Below are positions 12,410 through 23,859 of a stretch of 64,000 nucleotides of DNA, piece after piece. Position 1 is the first letter of the stretch. Each line of letters begins with the position of its first letter. The notes beneath the pieces are model-generated. The model was not told the DNA's origin and ran no database searches. It saw only the letters and a list, made by a program, of their open reading frames with translations. Source of the stretch: Cruorifilaria tuberocauda (taxonomy: Eukaryota > Nematoda > Chromadorea > Rhabditida > Onchocercidae); NCBI GenBank assembly GCA_013365365.1, contig JABVXU010000230.1, positions 22,146 to 86,145 of the forward strand. Reading direction: 5' to 3'. The translations under genes were made by a program, and so were the position numbers.

Positions 12410-15400
12410 ATGGGAAATTGTGTGAGTCAAACAGGTCAGAGGGAATTTTTGAAAAATTTTCAAAATGTGGCAGGTAGAGGTGAAACACGAGTTGGAGGGG
12501 CTTTTATGAATGATGATCCAGAAGCTTTTCAAGTATTCGTTAAAAAAAGGAACAAATTTATTCCAGGTAATGATGTTATTCATTCAATCATTAGTTCAAT
12601 TTTAGGTGTTTTTTCGGTTGCTTATTTTTTCCAAAAAGATGCGCAATAAAAGCAAGAATAAAATGAATTCATCAGTACCATTTCAGCTGTGTCGTTTTAT
12701 GATTGATCTTCAAAGCTTTTAAATTTTATCATATCTTATGACATATCTAGAGTATTTATTTGATAAGAATAAAAAGTTTAATGGCTAAGAATTTTGTTAC
12801 ATAATGGATACACTAAAAAACATTTAAGATTGATAAAGGAAAAAAACTTTGAAAATCTATTTTTTAATCCATGGCAAGAGATAAGTCATAAGTCCAATAC
12901 ACCGGAAGAGATAAATCAAATTTCATTTGATGTGCAACACAAAGCGGGTTGTTTTGAAAAATATTTTTAAAGCAATTAAACGAAATTTACTTAATGAACG
13001 ATCTAATCTTTCAATTCAATTTTGACTCAGACCCACAATGATTTATGAATTTCGTTCAAAAAGAGTTCATATGAATCATACATGCAGTATATATTTCATA
13101 AAATATATAGCAGAATTTTTTTTGGTTTTTCGTTTCTCGTTAATTATTTCCTCTTCCGGATTAAAAAGCAATGAAAAATAAAATGCTTTTCCATCTTCTC
13201 CTATTTGGCTTTGGCTTACAGATTCAATGATTTTTTAGGAACATTAAAAGTGACCGAAAATGAGATTGTTTTTATTCGCTCACGATGTGAAACGTTAAAT
13301 TGGCCGTTACATTTTTTACGCCGTTATGGCTTTACATCGGCTGGAATTTTCTTTTTCGAAAGTGGACGACGGTATGTAAGCCTTTTTGCTAAATAATTTC
13401 AGTTGCTTATTTATTACTCTAATTAATTTATGAACGGAAATTTAAATTAAAAATTCTTTTTACTGATGATTTTTTGGTGTACATAAGCTAGAATATAAAT
13501 TCTACACTATATTTTCGCTCAATCATTCGCAGTGTTTGGTAAATGCTGATCAAAAAATTTCTCTTTTTGGAATTTCAAAGAAATTATCAACTTATTTAGT
13601 GGATTTGTCCTCAAAATTCATAAACTTATAAAATAAGAATTGCTATAAAGCTTAGAAAATTGGTACAAAAGTACACATTTCGAACATCATCCGTTTATAA
13701 TTATTTGTGGGATTCACTTATGCGTTGGGAAAAATAAATAATTTATCGTACAAGAGGATGCAAAAGAATTTTTTCATTATTTATTATGAATATCTGATGG
13801 TTGGCCAAAAGAATATTTTTCTTAAAAAAGGATTAGTGTAGTTTCTGAAGATCTGGGCGAAACAAAGGTGTAAATAATAAAAATGGAGCTAAAGATTAAT
13901 AAATTTATTTAAGTTAAAAATTTCATGTAGACAACTTCTGGCTTGGCTAGGTAATTCAATTATTATCTTAAAGGAGATTGAAGTTAATCAATTGAAAATG
14001 GGATCTGATGGATAAAATTGGACTATCTAACAAAATAGGTAGAACTGAATGCGTCAGAAAATATAGTCATTATCAAAAAGTTTGATTTCGGTATTTGTAT
14101 TGCAATGATTTTTTCAGATGTAGTAGCGGTGAGGGTCTTCACACGTTCCAATCACATCAAGCTGAAGCTATTTTTCAAGTACTTTTGTTGGAATTTTAAA
14201 TTTTCAGGACTTAATTTTATCTGAAATTTAGAAGATATAAGAATTGAAAATTTTTAAAAATAGAAAAGGAAGCATTTTGCATAATATATTCATTTCTAGC
14301 TTGTACAATCACGTGTCCAAGACAATGCGAATATGGGTATAGTAATGCGTGAAGCTCGCGCGCAATCGGTTACGGGAAGCTATCATAGTGTTCATAATAT
14401 TCCATCCAGCTATGCTGGTGCACGCATTCAACCAATACAGCGATATTCAAGTGAAGGTAACGAGGTTTTTTTGGGAAATTTCGGAGACGGTCTGAATTGT
14501 TTAATTTGACACAACGGTTTCTTAATTTTTTTTTGAAATTAATAATTCTTTCCGACTGAAATAAACGAAGGGAAAATACAGAGAAAAAATGATTTATCTT
14601 AGTTGAAATATTTCAAGTTTATCCTGATATATATCTTTGATATTATGTAGTTTTTTTAGGAACTGCAAACGTGGGTGATTGTTCGCCGTCGTCATGTGGT
14701 ATTAGCAGTTATCATCGACCACTCAATCGATTTAATCATCATCGGCAGCTTCTCTTCCAAATACCAAAACGGCCTCGAAGCATTGCTGGACCAGCGCACA
14801 CCGCTATTTGGCCTCTACCACCGTCATGCTATCATTCGCCTCGATCATGCATCAATCGGCCAGCCTTCATGGGAAATATCATGTAAATAGAATTACTCTT
14901 TTTCTTAGTACTTATTCAATTAATTTTTTATTAAATTTGTTAAAAATTATGGTTATATTATGAATAAATGGTATCCTTGTTAAATATATAATTATAAATA
15001 CGAATACATCACTATCTTATTCTGAATTCGTTTACTGATAGGAGATAAAGCAAGAAAGAGCATGGAGTATTCTTTGATCGATTCCATACTTGGAGTTGCT
15101 CGAAAATTCTATGCAAACTATCCTTCAATGACATGCTTGTTAGAATGTATGGAACACGTGATTTTCAGAAGTGAGCATGTACTTCAGCGACAACCATCCG
15201 AATTGAGTACCTGCGATCATTCTTATGTCAATGTTCTTCCTCAACGTCGTTCCGCTACTTCATCACCACAGTGTGTGTCACCGATTTTGAGGGAATATGC
15301 TTCTACCAGTCATTTCAATTTGTATGGGTTTTTTTATTTGAAACTAGAAAAATCCTTTAAAATTTTAGTCGTTGTATCTATCTGTTCCTTTTTTTCTTTT

Positions 15401-16301
15401 CTTTTCTTTCTTCCCGTAAGAATGTAAAAATCTAACCTATAAATACTTTGTAAACAATGATAACTTTGTATTTCCTATCAAATCATTTTGCGGATTTTAA
15501 GTGGTTCAACGGAACAAAATCTTGGCATAGCGGATTTTGGCTCACAGCGATTCAATCCTGCTACTGAGCTATCACATCGTTATCCACCTTGTGGATTTCT
15601 GTGCTCTTATGATAGAAAACCTATTAATTCTTATGTTAATGCTCGGCAGGTAGCTAATTTTCCATTTCATTAAAATTTGTTTGGAAATTTGGAAATTAGT
15701 GGTACTACTCGGTTGTTAGGAACAGTTCATCACTTAATCGACATTAAGCCTTTGGTGTGGTATTTAATTCAAATTCTACGAAAAGATTGTTTAATTAAAT
15801 GATAAAAAAATGATTCTCACCATTGTATTATTAGTTATCATGATGTACTGCACAAAATTACTGTCATGTTCACATAACTGGTGATTTTAGGATTCAGCAG
15901 TGGGCGATCGTGAAACAACGCCGCCACAACTTGATTACGCATTAGTAGCAGTAGGAATAACTGACGAAGGTTCATCCGCAGCTGTCCGGTATTAATTTGA
16001 TTTTTGATTAGCAATTAACATTTTATAACTGAAGTAAGTAAACTGAACGTATTCTTGTCTCTTGTAAGCAATAATGATACACGTTTTGTTCGCCATTATC
16101 AGCGATTAATAATATCACAATTTCAGGGCTAATCCATCCAACACACGTAACGATTTAGCGTCTATTGGCCTAGTGTCCGGTGTAAACTATACAAAAATAG
16201 ATCTGGAAAAAACTCGTGCGGTGGAAGTGGCAGCAAGTACAGTGGAAAAAGAAAATCCACAACGACGGCATTTTACGACAAGTGGACAATTGGACAACTG
16301 A
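12410..16301 (+). CDS. FRS2-like myristoylated PTB-domain adaptor (ROG-1/FRS2 type)
   Basis: Nine exons: 12410-12566, 13239-13371, 14118-14178, 14300-14456, 14660-14882, 15169-15321, 15502-15649, 15891-15988 and 16127-16301. All phases close, giving 434 aa. The protein starts MGNCVSQ, with Gly2 in a myristoylation context. Residues about 40-125 form an IRS-type PTB domain with [12 protein letters not shown] and FFFESGRR, matching the FRS2 core. PTB adaptors of this kind link receptor tyrosine kinases (FGF receptor in animals) to RAS/ERK at the plasma membrane. The tail is disordered, Ser/Pro-rich, and carries pYxN motifs at Tyr263 (YVNV) and Tyr339 (YVNA). Tyr360 (LDYALV) and Tyr398 (VNYTKI) fit the SHP2 SH2 consensus. 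Exon 2 uses the TTTTTTAG acceptor at 13231-13238; the TTACAG 17 bases earlier would break the frame. The FRS2 assignment rests on the PTB; orthology to worm rog-1 is inferred. Confidence 0.85.
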
Positions 16302-18610
16302 TTATTAATAAAATTACTAATTAAAGTAGTTATTGATTTCCCTTACATATTAGTTTATATTGATATCTTCATCATATCATTTTTGGTCAGTTAATATCCA
16401 TTATATTCAGAGATGAATGTCTTGGATGATGAATCTATATTAATCTATTATCAGGAGGTTGTGAGCTCGAAATTACAATTAAATTTTGTGATATTGAATT
16501 TTTTAGCTTTCATAAATAGGAGCAGACATTTTCCCAGTTATGTAGACCATAAATTCAAACATTGCTAAATCAGCTGTCAAGAATAATAGATCAATAGATT
16601 TAAAATGTTGCCATTAATATACTACAGTTAACTGGAAAAATGTCATAAATCTTATTGCACATAAAAATTTATCTTTTCTCGGATCTCTCTTATACGTAAT
16701 AAATTTTACCGTAATGGTGAGATCGGCTTGTAATTATTGAATATTAAATTTTAAATAGACCGTGCTATTCAGCTATGTTAGGGACGCTCAAATGTTTCGT
16801 TTTTGTTGTTGTAATACTTCTCGATTTTATCTAAATTTTAAATTCTTTTCCATGCTTGCATGTGATAATTTGTAGTGATTGATACATGTTTTCCAAATGT
16901 GATGATAGTTGAAGAGAAGAGAGTTTGAATTGAGAGATTCGAAATAATTGTTGCTTGGAAATATCTTTTAATAGTTCTGTCTTCCTATCATTAAAAAAAT
17001 GCAAAGTGTAAGGAAAAAAGAGAAACTCTATTAATTGTAAAATTTGATTAAATTTATTTAATCATTAATGAAAAAACAACTCTTTTTTCAGCTTTTTTTA
17101 CTCTCTTCTCACTATTCTGTAATTTGTCATATTGTCATTTTCTGTCAAATTTCCTTGTTCGTTGGTGTCTTATTATGATAAATTCATGTATAGATTGATT
17201 TTTTAATAAAAATTCAAAAATTTTTCTGTTTTGTAGCTTTTATCAAGTGAGAATGGATAAGTTAAGCTAGCATGCAAACCGGTGCTTAAATTTCAGCACA
17301 ACGATAAAACTGCTTGAATTTATAAATTCGAAATTTGATGGTTGCGGAAAAATTTCAAATATCCGTATACATTAATGAGTCAGCATTTTGTTATAGATAT
17401 CTAAACAACACTTTCCTGTAGCCATTTTCATTCATTTTCACTCATTTATGAACGCAAATTGTTTAGCATTAATCCGCACTGATAACATAAAAGATTACGC
17501 AATAAAAACTGAGATCGCAGTTACTTTAATTTAAACATAAGCTAGCAATAGCTATTACATAGGCAACACAATTTCAGCACTTAAATTATTTGCTACTAAT
17601 TTCTTACCTGTTAGCTATTATTGTTGCTTACATACCAGAAAAATCCTTCGAAGAGTAGATCATTGATTGCAACTGACAAAACCGATAAAAAAGATTCAAA
17701 TGTCAGAAAAATGATACAGAATTGTTTACATATAATTTCAATTACAAGTACGATTTGCAGTATTTTATTTAATTGATATAATTTTCAAACTTTTTAATTA
17801 AATGTTAATGAATAGTTATAACATAAGAATTGCTCATCGATGCAGTTAAGCATTATTTTGTAAGATCTGTAATTTCAGTGAAGTAATCTAAAAATTTTAT
17901 TCCAAGAAAAAATTGTAATATTTAATGATCGATAAAGGTGTTATTAATGATAGCGCAAATGATTTTTAGCAAAAAATGCAAATATGTTTATATTTACAGC
18001 TTTAATTTGTATAAAAATTATTTACAGTCATATTTCAATTTGGAAAGCTGGACGCGAAGAAATAGGATTAATACTGAAGAAATGTGATAGTTATCTTTTA
18101 ATTTTGTATTTGATATCAATGAATGAATCAGTCATTTGAAGTCAGTCTTTTTTCTCTTTAATTTTTTCTGCACTTTTTTTCTTTCTACTTAATAATTAAT
18201 AACGTATACCTTTCAAATTGGTAAAAATATTAACATATTAACATTTACAAACATAACGCTATTCGAATGAATCAGAAGCTAATTTACTCCAAGCTGTGTA
18301 TTACAACTTATTGACAACAGCTTAATTCGAAATGACGCTACCGGATGTTAGCTTACTTCATATTTTATTTCATAGTTTATGTTTAAGATTTTGAAAATAC
18401 TCATATCATCAAGAGTTATTACTTCTAAATGATGTTATTATCAGTTAACAATCTTTTGAAGCAATGCTAATTGTGACAATCTAATTACATTAAAGAATAT
18501 ATGATACGTCATTTACATGAACTCTTACTATCATACCACTTTTATCAGAGAACTCTGAACGGGAAATCTCAATGGAATTTATCTAAGAAATTTTAATACA
18601 GACTGTACTA
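16302..18610. other. Intergenic region between adaptor and receptor 3' ends
   Basis: The two flanking genes converge here. An AATAAA at 16307-16312 lies only 6 nt after the adaptor stop and may be its polyadenylation signal. The rest is AT-rich, and I see no coding exon, RNA gene or notable repeat. Confidence 0.5.
16307..16312 (+). terminator. Possible polyadenylation signal of the adaptor gene
   Basis: An exact AATAAA hexamer sits right after the stop codon. The resulting 3' untranslated region would be very short, so a later variant signal cannot be excluded. Confidence 0.4.
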
Positions 18611-20876
18611 TCAATGAAACCATTTATACTTCTTTGTAACTGTTGTTATCTTTTCTGCAACTCCAACGGTTGCATTATGACGGATCAGGTTAAGCTGCTC
18701 GAGAAATTTTGTCCGATAAGCGCGACATCGCCAAAACAATATATAATAATTGTTGCCATAGTTAAAGAGCAATAAAAGGCATGAAAAGGATGATATATTG
18801 GACTGAAAATATCCATTTGTGGAATGAAAATTTTAAGGACTTTGTTAAAAATGAAGGATATTAAGTAAATAATTCTGTAATTTAATAATTTAAAATATTG
18901 TTGATAAAGAAATTTAACTCACAATAGTTTCTATTGAAACAGGCAGCAAATTGAGGATAAATAAGATGAAAGCTGATAGAAATGAGGTTAAACAATTAGC
19001 AACCATTGTTATAAGCATTGAATTAGTTAATTGATTTTGACGAACATAAGCTGCTTTATCATGTTCAGCTACAATCAATGAAATTTCAAATATCATAGAT
19101 GAATGTTGCTACCATTAGCTGAGAAAATATGCATTAATGTAATTAATGTAATAGTTGAAACTAATTCTCTCCCAAGAGATACATTCAGCGAAACACTACC
19201 AAATGAGTAAGAGTAAAAATCAGCACATTTATCATGTAAGTATCAGTGATCATTACGTCTATTATTTACGTGAAAGATTACGACAAAGATTATTTTTAAA
19301 CTTCATTCTTAATTTTCAATTAAAGCAATAGGAATAGGTTACGATAGATAAAGACTACTCAATAAAAAAGTTCAACCAGTTCAAAAATTCCTTAAATTTT
19401 TTCATGAAGTAATTTTTATCAGACTGAAAACTTTTTTTTAAAGCTGTATCTAATCAAAAGTAACCAGTTGAGCTGATAAATTAAAAGTTAGCTATTATAT
19501 TACGACAACCTCTTCATGTATCTTAGAAAAAATCGAATGTAGAATTGATTGATTAAAGATATAGCTGACATGTTATCATATTATCATTAATATCTAAGAT
19601 ATGAAAATTTGAATAGTTACAGAGATTTTGGAATTCAACATGAGAACTATATCCTATCATTTGATTATTTTGAACTTCAATAGTTTTCTAGTTTTACTGT
19701 CATTAATATGAATGAGAAACATACATAGTCCATGTTGTTTTGAAGCATTTCGTAGTAAGTAATAATCGATAACATTTAGTATGAAAACCGCTACAGCTAT
19801 GCTTACAGAACTATAACTCCAAATGGTCATTAATTCTGATGAATAGGCCATTGTTTGATCACATGGTTCTATAAGCTGAAAAATCATTACTTCATTTTCA
19901 CCTTAGTTTAAGCTTAAAAAATTTTCCTTGAAATTAATTTTCGTTTTTGTTTTCTTTAGATTCATACTTCGTCATCGGCAACAATAAAACCAGCAATAAG
20001 AAGAGCAGTTGAGTAAATAAATCCGGTACCAATAGCTATAGCAATGAAAGATATCGTACGTGTTGTTCGATATCTAAAATTGTTTTTTTTTTTAATTTGA
20101 TATTGAATGTTACTTCAGTTTCAAAGATATTTCATTGATTAGAGAAAATTATGGTTGAGAAAACAGTATCTCATTCAATAATTAAATGACTAATATCTGT
20201 TATGGATTTATTATTGTTATTCAATGTTATCAACGGTATTTCATTCCAGAGAACTTACTTAATGGGTAATCGTACGGCGATAAAACGATCAATGGCAAGA
20301 AATAATATGATAATATTTGACATATTAAACGAATAGCAATGTAAAAAGATGGAACGATAACAAATCACTCGTTTCATAATCGATTTATTAAGGAATATTT
20401 CAATCACTTTCTTCCATTCATACGTTTCATTGATCTACAAAGTGTACTTCTTATCCGATCAAATGGTAACTATTCAATGATACTAATACGAATTTTGTTT
20501 CGTGAATAGGATTTAGCGTAAGAAAATCCGATTATATGATAAGTGACTTCTCTCGGCTTCAGAGAATCCATAAATATAAATGTATATTTGCGTGGTAATA
20601 TATTTATTTAAATATTTAGTTTGAATGAATATCGTAGAACTAAATCTTATCGTTGTATTTTGTAAATGATAAAAGTCTGTGTTCCTTTTGTTTTCAAAAA
20701 TAAATCTGCGAAAGAAAAATTACAAAATCGAAAACTGCGATAATTGCCACCAGTAAACTATTCCGATTCCTCAAATCTTTGAATTTCCAAGTGGCATAAA
20801 TTAAGTTCAAATTGCCGAACATGCCTAGAATTAGCAGTGGTACCATAAATATTGCTACCACTGTCAGAATCTTCAT
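18611..20876 (-). CDS. Seven-transmembrane serpentine chemoreceptor, SRSX-like
   Basis: Six minus-strand exons: 20876-20724, 20434-20259, 20073-19968, 19875-19725, 19068-18923 and 18802-18611. Phases close, giving 307 aa. The start lies 7 nt after a TTCCAG acceptor. Helix 1 (about 5-30) ends GMFGNLNLIYATW, and helix 2 carries LLVAIIAVFD. A cysteine before helix 3 (VICYR) can pair with the one in the second outer loop (EPCDQ). The DRY-like motif reads AIDRFIAVRLP. Helices 5 and 6 flank SEHDKAAYVRQNQLTNSM. Helix 7 ends NYYILFWRCRAYRTKF, as in SRSX receptors. Such receptors detect odours or neuropeptides through G proteins in sensory neurons; the ligand cannot be told. Exon 1 must end at the GTAATT donor inside what first looks like helix 2, and exon 5 starts at TTGTAG rather than the upstream CTCAG. 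Confidence 0.8.
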
Positions 20877-20883
20877 TTTTTTC

Positions 20884-20890
20884 CTGGAAG
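20884..20890 (-). promoter_or_regulatory. 3' splice acceptor just upstream of the receptor start
   Basis: On the minus strand ATCTTCCAG ends 7 nt before the ATG at 20876. It may be a spliced-leader acceptor or the end of an untranslated first intron. Confidence 0.45.
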
Positions 20891-22185
20891 ATAATATTTA
20901 TTGATATTATTCACAACAAATAATAAATAAATTATCAGGAAATTTTCGACTATGAATTATTCTCTTATCCTTATTACATTTTCATAGGAAAAGTTTTTTA
21001 TGGTAAACTTGTGTAAATAATTTGAAGAGTTGAGAAATGATGATTGAACTATTCCTGCATATTACTTTTATAAAAAAAATAGTTTTGTTTTTCACATATT
21101 TTAAAAATCTATTACTCATTTTGTTTATTAAATTTAGTCTCGAGAAACGCTCTAATATTCCATTAACAAATACTCGATTTCTTTCTAATTCTATTAAATA
21201 ATTTTCTAGTTGAACTGACCAACTCAATAATCTTTTTTCTTTTTTAACTCACTTTGGATGTGTGTTTCCATGGGCACTTTATATCATTTAAAAGCTAAGG
21301 TAAGGACAAGAATATGATGATATGGAAGCCATTTTCTTGATCTCAAACTTCACTCTTCAAATTCATCATTAATCATGATTTCAGATATCACTCCTTTTGG
21401 CTAAAGACCACGGAAGAGAAGTTTCAAAAGATTTTTTTAATAGTTATATCAATCGAAATATGAAATGTTTTAGCGTTAAACCACAAAAAGTATCTTGAAT
21501 AAATATCAAAATTGCAGTTCATCTATATCCAAAGGAAGCTATCCATATTCAAATCAATGATAATAAAATATTTAGAACTGTTAGTTTAAATATTTGAAAA
21601 AAAGAACACAATATAACATTTCTACAATATTTTTCCTTTCATGAATAAAATCAATGAGATATCACGAGTATAAATAGGTCTTATAGTATGTTGAATCTTC
21701 CATATCAAACAAATATCATGAAGATGAAAGGTGGTAAGAATTACTTTGATTAGACAACTAATTCTAATTAATGTTTAATCTTTTGACAGGTGTGTGCAAT
21801 CGAGATTTATCGCAAAGTTGCACTTTATGTTAAATAATTACTTATTCAATGAAATTTTATTTCCATCGCTAAAAATTCCACGAATGAATACACGTTTATT
21901 CATTACTTTAGTAATTCTTTACTACGTCATTCAAAAGCAGAAATAACATATTATTCGGCCTTTCTGATAAGGTCATAAAGTAGTTGTGATCTTATTAAGA
22001 TAAAATAGAAAATGGTCTAAAATTTCTAAGATATGCTTCAAAAATATCATCATCATTTTATTGAGAAAAAATTAAATTTTTGTGAATTCTTCAAAAATTA
22101 TATTAATTAAAAAAAGGAAACAAGAGATTTGTGGCTTGCAACTAATATTGCGTGCTTTAATATTCAATGCAAAGCTTACATATTG

Positions 22186-22205
22186 AATAATAATAATAAT
22201 AATAT
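22186..22205. repeat. (AAT)n microsatellite
   Basis: About six AAT triplets in a row, inside non-coding DNA. Confidence 0.7.
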
Positions 22206-22403
22206 TCAGTGATTTTCCAGGTAAGGATAATCAGTAATGCGACAATTTAGAATGTCGAAATGAGTCAAACTTCTTTTGAAATCAGATTAAAACGAAATAT
22301 GGTAAAAATAATCAAATTAAAATGAAACGAGTAAAAATAATTGCTTACAGCGATTAGCGGAAGTTTGAGACTTCAATAATAACAAAACAGAGGAATTAAT
22401 TTC

Positions 22404-22434
22404 AATGTGCCAGGAGTTTAAAATGTGCCAGGAG
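22404..22434. repeat. Two-copy 13-bp direct repeat
   Basis: AATGTGCCAGGAG occurs at 22404-22416 and again at 22422-22434, an 18-bp period. It is isolated in the intergenic space. Confidence 0.65.
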
Positions 22435-23828
22435 CAAAATAATCAGCCTTAGTCTTAGAGAGGTGAAAAGAATGAGAGAAAGAGGAGGAGAATATTTAGA
22501 AATTCAGCGAAAATATTTCAATATTTCATTATTAATGAAATTTTTACGCACAAATATCAAATTTTCTTATGATTCTATTAGACTATTTTATAGTAGAATT
22601 AATTATCAATCAGCTAAATTACTTTGTTTATAATTCACTCCTGATATATCTATCTCATTCCCATTTCATTGAAAGGTAATGAAATCAGAGGAGGCCATCA
22701 TAACTTTTTTTTATTCATACCTCAACATTATTAATAATACCAGTTTCAATTTCATTCTGTCTCATTCTGCCCAAAGACAAAACAAACAGTAAGCTGCAAA
22801 TTGAGTGAGAAAACGATACCACTTGGTTATGTCGATGAAATATCAATCTGTTTCAGTGCTAAATTGCCAAACGTACTACTGAATAAAAGTGAATTTTAGA
22901 GAATTGTTGAAATTTAAGAAAATAGGAATTCAAAAATTAATATTAAGTTGTATATCTTGCACTCATCAATTAATTTATTGGTAATATTCAGTTATCCTTT
23001 CTTCATGTAAATATTTCTAACAGACCTTTACATTTCAAACTCTAGAATTGACATTATAACACTTTGACCTTCATTGTCTCAGTATGTTAGTGATGCTTTT
23101 TATTATCATTAAGCTCAGTTAGATAATAAATTGTATCAATTATGATCATATCTTTTAATCTAGAAATACCATTTCAGGAGGAATTCTTGAATGAAAATAG
23201 ATTCATTATTATGTCAATATACAGAAATAAAAATTGAATTATCAGTAAAATTTAAAGAATCATATTTAAAACGATAGTTTTAATTTTCTCTTCAAAAACA
23301 AAGCAGGATTAAAAGTTATTTGCTGAAATTAGCTCTCTTAAAAAATCGTGCCCACTTTTCTCCTTTTAACTTCTTCCTCATGAATTCTCCTTTCAAGATA
23401 TTTTGGGACAAGGAGTTCATAGCGTCTCAATGGTAATTATTGAAGACCATGTTATGAATTTTTTCGATACTTATCATATTAATATTTATCGTTGGTTGTT
23501 TCTCTCTCGTGCACTGGTTGACGAACGTTTTAAGTTTGGCCGAACTCTGTAGCTAAGAATTGATTGATTAAACTAGGCACTTTTTCTCCTTGTAATTCTC
23601 ATAATGGTATAATGGATAAAAGAGCTTTTCGATGATGGATTTAAGTTTAATGTTAAAATAAATATGGGAAGAAGCCTCAAGCAGTTTTTGCTTTTTATAA
23701 ACAATCATTCCGTTACATTTGGACACTAAGATCTTTTGTTAACCTCTATTGCCAATCCATGGACTTATTAGATAGATTTGAAAATAATTGGTAATAATTT
23801 TTGTTTCAAAAGTTCCCGTGAGATTTTT

Positions 23829-23836
23829 CTTTTTAG
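23829..23836 (+). promoter_or_regulatory. 3' splice acceptor just upstream of the cct-3 start
   Basis: A pyrimidine-rich CTTTTTAG ends 23 nt before the ATG at 23860. It is a good candidate for spliced-leader addition or for the end of a 5' untranslated intron. Confidence 0.45.
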
Positions 23837-23859
23837 ATCATCAGGAAATACAGTACAAA

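Larger units (their letters stand above)
20877..23859. other. Divergent intergenic region between receptor and cct-3
   Basis: The 5' ends of the receptor and cct-3 face each other, so both promoters should lie here. I see an (AAT)n run at 22186-22205 and a 13-bp direct repeat near 22404-22434, but no coding gene. The open frame at 20982-21227 (-) has no family resemblance. Confidence 0.5.

Noticed and set aside
20982..21227. 81-codon open frame upstream of the receptor (-)
   Set aside because: It has no recognisable domain, lies beyond the acceptor that marks the receptor 5' end and has a chance-like composition.
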